Positions 17,274-25,840 of a DNA stretch of 64,000 nt are shown piece after piece. Each line of letters starts with the position of its first letter. The stretch's first letter is position 1. The position numbers were made by a program, and so were the translations under genes. Under the pieces are notes generated by a model. The model ran no database searches, was not told the origin of the DNA, and saw only the letters and a program-made list of their open reading frames with translations. The stretch comes from Polaromonas sp. (GTDB taxonomy: Bacteria > Pseudomonadota > Gammaproteobacteria > Burkholderiales > Burkholderiaceae_C), in NCBI RefSeq assembly GCF_010365105.1, contig NZ_JAAFGZ010000004.1, forward strand, positions 1 through 64,000, in the 5' to 3' direction.

Positions 17274-17443
17274 ATGCTGCCAGGAGACAAATCAAGATGC
17301 ACCTCCAAGCAAAAACGCCAGGCAGATGATATCGAGGAAGCCCATGAGAAAAAGCGTGTGCCCGAAGGCAAGGCGGTCCGGCGCGCCTGGCGACTGTGAA
17401 CAAGACCAATGCAGGCGCGAAGAAATCCGGCCCACAGGTATGA
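17274..17443 (+). pseudogene. frameshifted small KR-rich protein with TVNK motif
   Basis: From the ATG at 17274 (AAGGAGGGG upstream) the frame reads a basic protein containing KQKRQADDIEEAHEKKRVPEGKAV and then stops at 17397-17399 after RRAWRL. One base inserted near 17390 (TGG-CGA to TGG-GCG) restores the ending RRAWATVNKTNAGAKKSG with a stop at 17441-17443. That ending matches the small KRxxQxxHIxxS...AWxTVNK proteins common in proteobacteria, often annotated as stress or plasmid-stabilisation proteins. This is a real single-base deletion or a sequencing error; the sequence cannot distinguish them. Confidence 0.65.
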
Positions 17444-17502
17444 CCCAGGAAAGTTATTGTTGACCGCCTCCCGGTATGGGCCTGGCGGCAAACTTCGTCA
17501 GC

Positions 17503-17607
17503 CTAAGCAATCATCGGCATCGGCGTTGGCTGGACTTCACCCGGTTCGGGTGGTGTTGACAAGGGCTGGACGGGTTCGGGCGGGGGTACGTTGGGATTGG
17601 TTGCCAT
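17503..17607 (-). CDS. 34-residue proline-rich peptide
   Basis: 34 codons rich in Pro, Glu and Val (starts MATNPNVPPPEPVQPL), with no hydrophobic segment. It begins 9 bases after the stop of the 98-residue gene at 17617, on the same strand, as the third gene of a compact small-protein operon. The ribosome-binding site is weak, so translation would depend on coupling. Low-complexity Pro-rich short proteins of this style occur in Comamonadaceae. The function is unknown. Confidence 0.4.
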   Translation of the reverse strand: MATNPNVPPPEPVQPLSTPPEPGEVQPTPMPMIA

Positions 17608-17616
17608 GTGTGACTT

Positions 17617-17913
17617 TCATTTCGCCTGGGTGGATGGATGGGGCTGGCTGGGCGGCTCGCTCAGTTCGGGACGTTGCGGCAGGTCACGGATCATGGCTTC
17701 GCCGACTGCGTCCCGGCCGTCTGAAGGCAGGTCTGGCTCCAGCACCATGGGAGGCTCCTCGCCGCCCGGCTTGGAACCGGGTGCCGAAGGCGCCGTGCCT
17801 GCACTGGCTTGCTGATCAACTCCCATAGCCGCGTGGCTGGCTGCGTCTGGACTGGCAGAGGCAGCAACATCGTCTGTCTTTTTTGCGCCCTGGGAATCTG
17901 CAGAAACCGTCAT
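17617..17913 (-). CDS. 98-residue acidic hydrophilic protein
   Basis: 98 residues, rich in Ala, Ser, Pro, Asp and Glu, with no predicted globular core (starts MTVSADSQGAKKTDDVAASA). A strong GGGAGGG ribosome-binding site lies 7 bases before the ATG, inside the 3' end of the upstream gene, and only one base separates the two frames, so translation is coupled. In composition it resembles the proteins at 25841 and 26278. It is probably a disordered stress protein; the function is not known. Confidence 0.6.
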   Translation of the reverse strand: MTVSADSQGAKKTDDVAASASPDAASHAAMGVDQQASAGTAPSAPGSKPGGEEPPMVLEPDLPSDGRDAVGEAMIRDLPQRPELSEPPSQPHPSTQAK

Positions 17914-17914
17914 T

Positions 17915-18166
17915 TCAAAACCCTCCCAACAGCAAAGGAACATCGTGGCTGGCAACGGTGGCCGCTGCCATCAGCGAAACAAATACAGCCGCGCCAAAAG
18001 CCATGTAACCGGCAAACCGGGAATGGAGCTTTCCGGACTGGCGCGCCCGGACGCTTGCGGCTCTTTGCAAATCCCGGGGGGTTCTGGCATTCACGGATTT
18101 TGTGCATTCTGCTGCCGAGACTGCAGAAGGTCCGACTGGAATTGAAATGGATGGAATCTTGTTCAT
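17915..18166 (-). CDS. 83-residue single-span membrane protein
   Basis: 83 residues. The N-terminal 45 are polar and basic; a hydrophobic segment (MAFGAAVFVSLMAAATVA) follows near the C-terminus, suggesting a tail-anchored inner-membrane protein. GGAAGG lies ahead of the ATG at 18166. It is the first gene of a three-gene minus-strand unit with 17617 and 17503. No known domain. Confidence 0.55.
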   Translation of the reverse strand: MNKIPSISIPVGPSAVSAAECTKSVNARTPRDLQRAASVRARQSGKLHSRFAGYMAFGAAVFVSLMAAATVASHDVPLLLGGF

Positions 18167-18494
18167 GGGGGACCTGCCTTCCTGGCGGAGGTTGATTTAT
18201 TCACTGCCTTGATCTTCCAACAGGCCAGGCTGGCGGTTTATAGGTCGCCAAGCCCTGACGCTGTAAGCGTTCGGCTGACAACCCGGAAATCCCCAACCGG
18301 CACAGCCTCACGCGTTCAGCAATGCCCGGCGCGCCACGCAGTTGGCGGTCATTTCTTCTGCGGCGCCAAAGTGTGCTGCGGCGCAAACCGTGCCCAAAAG
18401 CACAGCATGCAGCAAGGCCAAGGCTGACATTGCAACCGCCATTGAAATTGTGGATAAAAAATGGCCTTTGCGCATACAGCACAGGGTTTTATTG

Positions 18495-18509
18495 CTATGA
18501 AAATCATAG
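18495..18509. repeat. dispersed hairpin CTATGA-AAA-TCATAG
   Basis: Perfect 6-bp arms with a 3-base loop, a member of the GCTAT...ATAG(C) family. It lies 44 bp upstream of the LacI operator. Confidence 0.55.
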
Positions 18510-18552
18510 TCTCAAGAAATCTCTGATTGCTTTTGGGCAGTGCTACCATTCC

Positions 18553-18566
18553 TGAAACTGGTTTCA
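18553..18566. promoter_or_regulatory. PtxS-type operator upstream of the regulator gene
   Basis: TGAAACTGGTTTCA, one base away from the perfect palindrome TGAAACCGGTTTCA known as the PtxS box in Pseudomonas. It is 44 bp upstream of the regulator start, consistent with autorepression. Confidence 0.85.
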
Positions 18567-18609
18567 AAACCTAGTCAAAACCTGCCTGCTTTTTACCCTT
18601 CCCCTGCCC

Positions 18610-19692
18610 ATGCCTTTTTCAAACAAACAGCCTTCCCCGGCGCGCGCCACGATTGCAGATGTTGCCCGGGAAGCCGGCGTTTCCAAAGCCACGGTGTCGC
18701 GCTTTCTGAACCACCGTGAAACCCTGCTCACGCCGGACATTGCCGCGCGCGTCGAGGTGGCGGTCGCCGCGCTGGCCTACAGCCCCAGCCCGATGGCGCG
18801 GGCGCTCAAACGCGGCCGTTCGCGGCTGATCGGCCTGGTCGTGGCGGACGTGACCAACCCTTTTTCGGTGGCCGTGCTGCGCGGCGCCGAAAAAGCCTGC
18901 CAGGAAGCCGGCTACCTGCTGATGCTGTTCAACCTCGGCAATGACAGCCGCTGCGAGGGCAAAGCCATTGAAGCGCTCTCGGCCTATCAGGTCGAAGGTT
19001 TCATCCTCAACACCCTGGGCGGCGACGCTGGTGCCGCAGCAGATGCCGCCCGCCACGGCAAGCCCGTGGTGCTGGTGGACCGGCGCCACCACAACATGCA
19101 GGCCGACTTTGTCTCCCTCGACAATGCGGGCGCCGTGCAACTGGGCGCGCGCCATCTGGTCGAGGCCGGCTACCGCGAACTGTTGTTCATCTCGGAGCCG
19201 GTCAAGAATGTGAGTTCCCGCATGGAGCGCGATGTAGCGTTTCGCAGTTTCATCGGCAACACTGCGCCGGAGGTGCCCGGTCTCCAGGGCCGCACCTTTG
19301 AAAGCACGGAGGACGACGGCGATGCGCTGGACAACGCGCTGCGCGACCAGCGCCAGCGTGCCGGCGGGCGTTTGGCGGGCGTCATTTCAAGCAATGCCGT
19401 GGTCACGTTGCGGGTGGTGGCCAGCCTGGCGCGTATGGGCTGGCAACTGGGCACCGACCTGGGGCTGGTGGGTTTTGACGACACCGAATGGTCGCCCTAC
19501 ATCGGCCCCGGCCTGACCACCATTGCCCAGCCCACCGACGAACTGGGTCGCCTGGCGGCCCACTGCCTGATGGAACGGCTGCAGGGCCTGGACCTGCCGC
19601 CGCGCCAGATCCTGCTGTCTGGCCGCCTTCTGCCGCGCGGCTCGTCGGTTCCGTCGGTATCGGTGGCACCCGTAATTATTTCAGCAAACTAG
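18610..19692 (+). CDS. ptxS: LacI-family regulator, PtxS-like
   Basis: 360 residues. A LacI helix-turn-helix (ATIADVAREAGVSKATVSRFL, about residues 13-33) with hinge helix is followed by a periplasmic-binding-protein-like effector domain (LIGLVVADVTNPFSVAVLRG ... GLVGFDDTEWSPYIGPGLTTIAQP). PtxS of Pseudomonas represses 2-ketogluconate genes through TGAAACCGGTTTCA and is released by 2-ketogluconate. This gene has such a box in front of itself and another in front of the following operon, and that operon encodes KguE/K/D-like enzymes. The effector is inferred from these facts. Confidence 0.88.
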   Translation: MPFSNKQPSPARATIADVAREAGVSKATVSRFLNHRETLLTPDIAARVEVAVAALAYSPSPMARALKRGRSRLIGLVVADVTNPFSVAVLRGAEKACQEAGYLLMLFNLGNDSRCEGKAIEALSAYQVEGFILNTLGGDAGAAADAARHGKPVVLVDRRHHNMQADFVSLDNAGAVQLGARHLVEAGYRELLFISEPVKNVSSRMERDVAFRSFIGNTAPEVPGLQGRTFESTEDDGDALDNALRDQRQRAGGRLAGVISSNAVVTLRVVASLARMGWQLGTDLGLVGFDDTEWSPYIGPGLTTIAQPTDELGRLAAHCLMERLQGLDLPPRQILLSGRLLPRGSSVPSVSVAPVIISAN

Positions 19693-19729
19693 GGTTTTTA
19701 CGGAGTTACAGACCCGGTACGCCTGCTTT

Positions 19730-19753
19730 TATAATTCAATGAAACCGGTTTCA
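19730..19753 (+). promoter_or_regulatory. -10 box and PtxS-type operator of the kgu-ABC operon
   Basis: A perfect -10 TATAAT (19730-19735) is followed after four bases by the perfect 14-bp palindrome TGAAACCGGTTTCA (19740-19753). The operator would cover the transcription start, so bound repressor would block RNA polymerase. The -35 (near 19706) is weak. The first gene starts about 100 bp downstream. Confidence 0.9.
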
Positions 19754-19853
19754 GGATGATCAAAAATTAACACCTTGTCATGTTTTCAGAAAAACTTACC
19801 TTTTCCGCCGTACTCAAAGACTTGACGTTCTTTGCGACGCCAGCGCTCCACCC

Positions 19854-20525
19854 ATGAACTACACCTTCCAGTTCGGCGACGTTTTTGCAGCCTGGCCGCT
19901 GCTGCTCAAGGGCACCTGGAACACCATCGAGTTGTCGCTGCTGGCGATGCTGCTCGGGCTGGTGGTCGCCATCATCTGCGCCTGGGGCAAGACCGCCGGA
20001 CCCAAGCCGTTGCGCTTCGTGATCAACGCCTACATCGAGCTGATCCGCAACACGCCCTTTCTGGTGCAGCTGTTCTTTTTCTTTTTCGCCCTGCCCGCGT
20101 TGGGCCTGCGCTGGTCGGCCTACACCGCTGCGCTGACGGCGCTGGTCATCAACCTGGGCGCCTACGCGACCGAAATCATCCGTGCCGGCATCGAGTCGAT
20201 TCCCAAGGGACAGATCGAAGCCGGCCTGGCGCTGAACTTGAAGCGCCACGAGATTTTTCGTTTCGTTATTTTGAAGCCGGCGCTCAAGGCGATCTACCCG
20301 GCGCTGACCAGCCAGTTCATTTTGCTGATGCTGAGCTCGGCGGTGGTGTCGGCTATTTCTGCCGACGACCTGACCTCGGTCGCGGCCAACCTGCAGTCGC
20401 AAACCTTTCGCAGTTTCGAGATCTACATCGTCGTAGCTAGCATCTACCTGCTGCTGGCGCTGTCGTTCTCGGCGCTGTTCCGCGTGATCTACAAGATCAG
20501 CCTCAACTACCCGGATCGTCGGTGA
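19854..20525 (+). CDS. ABC transporter permease 1 (polar amino-acid type)
   Basis: 223 residues, HisM/GlnP-type integral membrane subunit. The N-terminal signature is LLKGTWNTIELSLLAMLLG, and the ATPase-coupling EAA loop is EAGLALNLKRHEIFRFVILKPAL. About five membrane helices. First gene of the operon behind the PtxS-type operator. Although the family mostly imports amino acids, its operon partners are 2-ketogluconate enzymes, so a sugar-acid substrate is inferred. Confidence 0.9.
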   Translation: MNYTFQFGDVFAAWPLLLKGTWNTIELSLLAMLLGLVVAIICAWGKTAGPKPLRFVINAYIELIRNTPFLVQLFFFFFALPALGLRWSAYTAALTALVINLGAYATEIIRAGIESIPKGQIEAGLALNLKRHEIFRFVILKPALKAIYPALTSQFILLMLSSAVVSAISADDLTSVAANLQSQTFRSFEIYIVVASIYLLLALSFSALFRVIYKISLNYPDRR

Positions 20526-21178
20526 TGCGTACTTTCGGATTTCCTGAATTCCTGTTCATCCTCCAGGCGGCGCAGTGGACGGTGGCGCTGTCGCTGATCG
20601 CCTTCATCGGCGGCGCCATCGGCGGCCTGCTGGTGGCCCTGGGACGCACGTCTGAAAACCGGCTGGCGCAGTTCCTGTCGGGCGGCTTCATCCAGATATT
20701 CCAGGGCACGCCGCTGCTGCTGCAGCTATTCCTGGTGTTTTTTGGCGCGCCGGTGCTGGGCCTTGACATCAACCCCTGGGTTGCGGCCGGCGTGGCGCTG
20801 ATATTGAACAGCAGCGCCTTCCTGGGTGAAATCTGGCGCGGCTGCATTCAGGCGATTCCTGCCGGCCAGGTAGAGGCGGCGCACGCGCTGAGCCTGTCCT
20901 ACGTTTCGCGCATGCGCTTTGTCATCCTGCCGCAGGCGGCTCGGATTGCGCTGGCGCCCACGGTCGGTTACCTGGTGCAGATCATCAAGGGCACGTCGCT
21001 GGCGGCGATCATCGGCTTCACCGAAATCACCCGCGCCGGCCAGATCATCAACAACGCCACCTTCCAGCCGCTGATCGTGTTCAGCGTGGTGGCGGCGATT
21101 TATTTCGGGCTGTGCTGGCCGCTGTCGCTGCTGGCCGCGCACATGGAACGCCGGCAGGCCGCCGCGCTGGCACGCTGA
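20525..21178 (+). CDS. ABC transporter permease 2 (polar amino-acid type)
   Basis: About 217 residues, paralogous to the preceding permease, with QAAQWTVALSLIAFIGGAIGG at the N-terminus and the EAA loop EAAHALSLSYVSRMRFVILPQAAR. The ATG overlaps the previous stop (TGATG); a GTG one codon earlier at 20522 is an alternative. The two permeases probably form a heterodimer. Confidence 0.9.
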   Translation: MRTFGFPEFLFILQAAQWTVALSLIAFIGGAIGGLLVALGRTSENRLAQFLSGGFIQIFQGTPLLLQLFLVFFGAPVLGLDINPWVAAGVALILNSSAFLGEIWRGCIQAIPAGQVEAAHALSLSYVSRMRFVILPQAARIALAPTVGYLVQIIKGTSLAAIIGFTEITRAGQIINNATFQPLIVFSVVAAIYFGLCWPLSLLAAHMERRQAAALAR

Positions 21179-21227
21179 TTCCAGCCTCACTTTCGACTTG
21201 TTTTTCAACATCAACCGGAGACTCATC

Positions 21228-22034
21228 ATGATCAAGCATCTGCAACGCCGCGTATTTACCAGCACCGCGCTGGCCCTTGGCCTGGCCGCCACCCTGGGCG
21301 CCTGGGCACCCGCCGCCAGCGCGCAAAGCGTGGCCGACATCAAGAAAAAAGGCGAGCTGACAGTCGGCATGCTGGTGGACTTTCCGCCCTACGGCACCAT
21401 GAACAGCAGCAACCAGCCCGACGGCTACGACGCCGACGTGGCGCGCCTGATGGCCAAGGACCTGGGCGTCAAGCTCAACCTGGTGCCGGTGACCGGCCCG
21501 AACCGCATCCCGTTTTTGCTCACCAACAAGGTCGATCTGCTGGTCGCCTCGCTGGCCGTGACGCCCGAGCGCGCCAAGCAGGTGCAGTTTTCCAAACCCT
21601 ATGCGGCCGCCAGCATCGTGCTGTACGGCGATAAGAAGGCCGACCTGAAGGCGCCGGCCGACCTGAAGGGCAAGCGCGTCGGCGTCGCCCGTGCCAGTAC
21701 GCAGGACGTGGCACTGACCGCCGTGGCGCCCGAGGGCACCGAGATCCGCCGCTTCGACGACGACGCTTCGGCCATGCAGGCGCTGCTGTCCGGACAGGTT
21801 GACGCCATTGGCTGCTCGACCACGGTTGCGGCGCAGATTGCCAAACGCGCCCCGGCGAATACCTATGAAAACAAATTCCTGCTGCGCCAGCAGGTCATGG
21901 GCGTGGCGATGCGTCCCGGCCAGGACGAGTTGCTGAAAACCGTGGACGACTTTGTCGCCCGCAACACGGCCAACGGCGAACTCAACAAGCTGTATCAAAA
22001 ATGGCTTCAGACAGACCTGCCCAAGCTGCAGTAA
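21228..22034 (+). CDS. ABC transporter periplasmic binding protein
   Basis: 268 residues. A signal peptide (hydrophobic LALGLAATLGAWAPAASAQ) precedes an SBP_bac_3-type fold: KKKGELTVGMLVDFPPYG, GYDADVARLMAKDLGV, PFLLTNKVDLLVASLAVTPERA. CCGGAG stands ahead of the ATG at 21228; ten in-frame codons upstream are not needed. It is expected to capture the operon's substrate in the periplasm, by context 2-ketogluconate or a related sugar acid. Confidence 0.9.
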   Translation: MIKHLQRRVFTSTALALGLAATLGAWAPAASAQSVADIKKKGELTVGMLVDFPPYGTMNSSNQPDGYDADVARLMAKDLGVKLNLVPVTGPNRIPFLLTNKVDLLVASLAVTPERAKQVQFSKPYAAASIVLYGDKKADLKAPADLKGKRVGVARASTQDVALTAVAPEGTEIRRFDDDASAMQALLSGQVDAIGCSTTVAAQIAKRAPANTYENKFLLRQQVMGVAMRPGQDELLKTVDDFVARNTANGELNKLYQKWLQTDLPKLQ

Positions 22035-22065
22035 TCCTTGAACCGCAACGGACCACGGTGCTTTT

Positions 22066-22866
22066 ATGACAGACACAATGCATTCCCCTTCGCCGACTAC
22101 CAAGGCTGTTGACGCCGCCGAACCCATCATCCGCATGGAGGCGGTGGACAAGTGGTATGGCAAGTTCCAGGTGCTGACCGGCATCAACCTGAACGTCGCG
22201 CCGGGCGAGCGCATTGTGGTCTGCGGGCCTTCCGGGTCGGGAAAATCGACGCTGATCCGTTGCATCAACCGTCTGGAAGTGGTGCAAAAGGGGCGCATCG
22301 TGGTCGATGGCATCGACCTGACGGCCGGCGGCAAGAATGTCGATTCGGTGCGCCAGGAAGTCGGCATGGTGTTCCAGCAGTTCAATTTGTTTCCGCACCT
22401 GACGATCCTGCAAAATTGCACGCTGGCACCGATGCGCTCGCGCGGCCTGAGCCAGATCGACGCCGAAACCATCGCGATGAAATACCTCACCCGCGTGCGC
22501 ATTCCCGAGCAGGCGAAAAAATACCCGAGCCAGCTGTCGGGCGGCCAGCAGCAACGCGTGGCGATTGCGCGGGCGCTGTGCATGACCCCGAAGATCATGC
22601 TGTTCGACGAGCCGACTTCGGCGCTGGACCCGGAAATGGTCAAGGAAGTGCTGGACACCATGATCAGCCTGGCCGACGACGGCATGACCATGCTGTGCGT
22701 CACGCATGAAATGGGCTTTGCCCGCAGTGTGGCCGACCGGGTGATCTTCATGGCCGACGGCAAGATCATCGAGCAGGCGCCGCCGCAGCAGTTCTTCAGC
22801 AACCCGCAAAACGAAAAAACCCGAAATTTTCTCGGCCAAATTTTGAATTCGCAACATGCCCACTGA
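22066..22866 (+). CDS. ABC transporter ATP-binding protein
   Basis: 266 residues of the GlnQ/HisP type. Walker A is GPSGSGKST, the Q-loop [13 protein letters not shown], the signature LSGGQQQR, Walker [14 protein letters not shown], and the switch histidine is in VTHEMGFA. It energises the two permeases. Its 3' end overlaps the next gene by 11 bases, so transporter and enzymes are one operon. Confidence 0.95.
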   Translation: MTDTMHSPSPTTKAVDAAEPIIRMEAVDKWYGKFQVLTGINLNVAPGERIVVCGPSGSGKSTLIRCINRLEVVQKGRIVVDGIDLTAGGKNVDSVRQEVGMVFQQFNLFPHLTILQNCTLAPMRSRGLSQIDAETIAMKYLTRVRIPEQAKKYPSQLSGGQQQRVAIARALCMTPKIMLFDEPTSALDPEMVKEVLDTMISLADDGMTMLCVTHEMGFARSVADRVIFMADGKIIEQAPPQQFFSNPQNEKTRNFLGQILNSQHAH

Positions 22867-23683
22867 AGTTTCAACAGTCCCGGTCGCGCCGCCCATCCTG
22901 GTTTCCCTGACCGCCTTTGGCGCCGCTGAAGTGCGCCGCCATGGGCAACTGTGGTTTGCCCGGCTTTGCCATGAAGCCGGCGCCGACGGCGTCGAAGTGC
23001 GCAGCGAACTGCTGATCGATGCCGCCCGCGAACTGCCCGCCCTGGCCGAAGTGGTTCGCGAGACCGGGATGCAAGTGGTCTATTCGAGCGCCGACGGCCT
23101 TTGGGCGGCTGACGGCGCGCTGGACATGACCGCTTTGCAGCAGGCGCTGCAGGCCGCCAAAACTTTGGGCGCGCCCCGGCTGAAAATGGCGATCGGCGGC
23201 TTTGCCGCCGCGTCGCACGTTAGCCTGACGGCGCTGCGGGACTGCCTGCAGGCCGCCAGGATCGAACTGGTGATCGAGAACGACCAGACGCCGTCTGCCG
23301 GCACCCTGCCCGCGCTGCAGGACTTTTTTGACGTGGCCAATGACCAGGGAATCTTCCTGGGCATGACGTTCGACATGGGCAACTGGCACTGGACCGGCGA
23401 ATGCCCACTGCAGGCTGCTACCGCCCTGGCCCCGCAGGTGCGCTATGTGCATTGCAAGGGCGTGCAGCGCCAGCCGCAGCGCTGGGTGGCCGTGCCGCTG
23501 GCTGAATCCAGCGCGCCCTGGCGCGCCGTGTTGCGCACACTGCCAGCTTATATGCCCTGGGCCATCGAATACCCGCTGATCGGTGACGACCTGCTGGCGG
23601 TCACGCGGAACGAAATCGATCAATTGCGCAGCGTGGCTGCGGCCATGGCAAGCCGCGTTTCTACTCCGTTATTGCAACAATGA
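22856..23683 (+). CDS. kguE: KguE-like sugar-phosphate isomerase/epimerase
   Basis: 275 residues with a TIM-barrel AP-endonuclease-2/xylose-isomerase-like fold ([43 protein letters not shown]). Glu and His residues at strand ends suit a metal site. In Pseudomonas KguE is encoded with KguK and KguD in 2-ketogluconate use; its exact reaction is unsettled. The start overlaps the ABC ATPase gene. Confidence 0.78.
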   Translation: MPTEVSTVPVAPPILVSLTAFGAAEVRRHGQLWFARLCHEAGADGVEVRSELLIDAARELPALAEVVRETGMQVVYSSADGLWAADGALDMTALQQALQAAKTLGAPRLKMAIGGFAAASHVSLTALRDCLQAARIELVIENDQTPSAGTLPALQDFFDVANDQGIFLGMTFDMGNWHWTGECPLQAATALAPQVRYVHCKGVQRQPQRWVAVPLAESSAPWRAVLRTLPAYMPWAIEYPLIGDDLLAVTRNEIDQLRSVAAAMASRVSTPLLQQ

Positions 23684-23690
23684 GACACCC

Positions 23691-24656
23691 ATGACACCCG
23701 CCCTGGACGTGATCACCTTTGGCGAAGCCATGCTGCTGCTGGTCGCCGACCGGCCCGGCCCGCTGGAGCAGGCCGAAGCCTTTTACAAGCGCACCGCCGG
23801 TGCCGAAACCAATGTCGCCATCGGCCTGGCGCGCCTGGGCCTGAAGGTTGGCTGGGGCAGCCGCCTGGGCACCGATTCGATGGGCCGGTATTTGCTAGCC
23901 GCCATGCAACAGGAAGGCATCGACTGCTCGCACGTGGTGTGCGACCCGTCGCAAAAGACCGGTTTCCAGTTCAAGTCCAAGGTGCTGGATGGCAGCGATC
24001 CGCAGGTCGAATATCACCGACAGGGTTCTGCTGCCAGTCACATATGTGTAGATGACATTGACGAGGATTGGCTGCTGTCGGCGCGCCACCTGCATGCCAC
24101 CGGCGTATTTCCCGCCATTTCGGCCAGCACCCTGCCCGCTGCGCGCAAGACCATGGACCTGATGCGCGCGGCAGGCCGCAGCGTGTCGTTCGACCCCAAC
24201 CTGCGCCCCACGCTGTGGTCCAGCCCCGGGCTGATGCGCGAATCGATCAACGATCTGGCCACGCGCGCCGACTGGGTGTTGCCCGGCCTGGAGGAAGGCC
24301 GCTTCCTGACCGGCGAAGCCAGCGCCGAAGGCATTGCCCGCTTTTACCGCCAGCGCGGCGCCCGGCTGGTCGCCGTCAAGCTGGGCGCCGATGGCGCCTG
24401 GTTCGACAGCGACACCGATGGCAGCGGCCATGTGCCGGGGTTCCCGGTGGCCCAGGTGGTGGACACCGTGGGCGCAGGCGATGGGTTTGCCGTTGGCGTG
24501 ATCAGCGCATTGCTCGATGGCTTGGGCGTTGTCGAAGCAGTGAAGCGCGGCGCCTGGATCGGTGCCCGCGCGGTGCAGGTGCTGGGCGACAGCGAAGGCC
24601 TGCCGACGCGCGCCGAACTCCATGAATTCACTGAACTCCATCCGACAGGATGCTGA
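23691..24656 (+). CDS. kguK: 2-ketogluconate kinase-like PfkB sugar kinase
   Basis: 321 residues of the PfkB/ribokinase family, with GAETNVAIGLARLG near the N-terminus and the C-terminal signature DTVGAGDGFAVGVISALLDG carrying the catalytic Asp. It resembles both 2-keto-3-deoxygluconate kinase and KguK. The neighbours (PtxS-like regulator, KguE- and KguD-like genes) favour phosphorylation of 2-ketogluconate to 2-keto-6-phosphogluconate. The ATG at 23691 lies 8 bp after the kguE stop. KdgK remains an alternative. Confidence 0.8.
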   Translation: MTPALDVITFGEAMLLLVADRPGPLEQAEAFYKRTAGAETNVAIGLARLGLKVGWGSRLGTDSMGRYLLAAMQQEGIDCSHVVCDPSQKTGFQFKSKVLDGSDPQVEYHRQGSAASHICVDDIDEDWLLSARHLHATGVFPAISASTLPAARKTMDLMRAAGRSVSFDPNLRPTLWSSPGLMRESINDLATRADWVLPGLEEGRFLTGEASAEGIARFYRQRGARLVAVKLGADGAWFDSDTDGSGHVPGFPVAQVVDTVGAGDGFAVGVISALLDGLGVVEAVKRGAWIGARAVQVLGDSEGLPTRAELHEFTELHPTGC

Positions 24657-24658
24657 AA

Positions 24659-25654
24659 ATGGCTGTTTCCACTCAACGCAAGAAAATTCTGGTCTTCAGG
24701 GAGCTGCCCCCGGACCAGCTGGCGCGGCTGCAGGTGCAGCACGACGTGACAGTTGCCAATCCGCGCCTTGCCGGGCAACTGCGAGCCTTTGAGGCCGCGC
24801 TGGCGACCGCCGAAGGCCTGATCGGCTCCAGCTACCCGGTGGACGAGGCGCTGCTGGCCAGGGCGCCGCAGCTCAAGGTCATCTCCAGCGTATCGGTCGG
24901 CGTGGACAACTACGCGCTTGATGCCCTGGCGGCGCGCGGCATCATGCTATGCCATACGCCCGGCGTGCTGACCGAAACCACTGCTGACACCGTTTTTTCC
25001 CTGATCATGGCGACCAGCCGCCGCATCGTCGAGCTGGCGAATCATGTACGCGAAGGCCGCTGGACACGCAACATCTGCGAAGACCTGTTCGGGACGGATG
25101 TGCACGGCAAGACGCTGGGCATCCTCGGCTTTGGCCGAATCGGGCAGGCGCTGGCGCGGCGAGCGACGCTGGGCTTTGGCATGCCGGTGCTCTACCACAG
25201 CCGCCGGCCAGTGGACCTGGCCCGGCAGGCGCCCGAACTGGCCGGCAAGGCTGCGCACACGCCGCTAGACGAACTGCTGGCGCGCGCCGATATCGTGGCG
25301 GCGGTACTGCCGCTGTCGGATGAAACACGCAACCTGATGGGCCGGCGCGAGTTCGGGCTGATGAAGCCGGGCGCCATCTTCATCAACGGCGGGCGCGGCG
25401 CCACGGTGCAGGAAAGCGCATTGCTCGAAGCACTGGAACAGGGCCGCCTGCGCGCTGCCGGGCTGGATGTGTTCGCCACCGAACCACTTCCCCTGACCTC
25501 CCGGCTGCGCACCCATCCAAAAGTGACCGCACTGCCGCACATCGGCTCGGCGACCGTTGAAACCCGCCACGCGATGGCGGTGCTGGCAACGTCCAATTTG
25601 CTGCAGGCGCTGGCGGGCGAGTTGCCTGAAGCGGTGTTTGACCTGCCGGCCTGA
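24659..25654 (+). CDS. kguD: KguD-like 2-hydroxyacid dehydrogenase
   Basis: About 331 residues of the D-isomer-specific 2-hydroxyacid dehydrogenase family. The NAD(P) motif is LGILGFGRIGQALARR; catalytic Arg, Glu and His are expected in NGGRGATV, AGLDVFATEPLP and LPHIGSAT. In kgu operons this enzyme reduces 2-keto-6-phosphogluconate to 6-phosphogluconate; GhrB-type 2-ketogluconate or glyoxylate reductases are close relatives. The ATG at 24659 has AGGA upstream; the in-frame ATG at 24650, overlapping the kguK stop, is an alternative. Confidence 0.82.
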   Translation: MAVSTQRKKILVFRELPPDQLARLQVQHDVTVANPRLAGQLRAFEAALATAEGLIGSSYPVDEALLARAPQLKVISSVSVGVDNYALDALAARGIMLCHTPGVLTETTADTVFSLIMATSRRIVELANHVREGRWTRNICEDLFGTDVHGKTLGILGFGRIGQALARRATLGFGMPVLYHSRRPVDLARQAPELAGKAAHTPLDELLARADIVAAVLPLSDETRNLMGRREFGLMKPGAIFINGGRGATVQESALLEALEQGRLRAAGLDVFATEPLPLTSRLRTHPKVTALPHIGSATVETRHAMAVLATSNLLQALAGELPEAVFDLPA

Positions 25655-25840
25655 TGCGCAGCTGACCCCGACAGTGGGCACTGGCGCAGGTTCCTGAAAT
25701 CCGACTGCCTGAAGCCCTGCGCGGCAACATCTTGAGGATGAAATCGGCATCTTCCGCAGTCTGCGCCTTCACCTTCTGCTATTGAATTTAGAGCAATCTG
25801 CTTTGATGGTCTGAGCGTTTCATGCCGTTCCAGTGTGGCC

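Larger units (their letters stand above)
18167..18609. other. 443-bp intergenic region with repeat and operator
   Basis: It separates the divergent small-protein operon and the LacI-type regulator. Recognisable contents are the hairpin at 18495-18509 and the operator palindrome at 18553-18566. Several short open frames exist, including a 44-codon minus-strand frame ending at 18308, but none has a ribosome-binding site. Confidence 0.5.

Noticed and set aside
18308-18442. 44-codon minus-strand frame with a hydrophobic N-terminus
   Set aside because: It looks like a small exported peptide, but no ribosome-binding site and no related sequence are apparent; too weak to call.
18201-18482. 93-codon minus-strand frame upstream of the 83-residue gene
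   Set aside because: Cys/Arg-rich, domain-less translation; no start signals.
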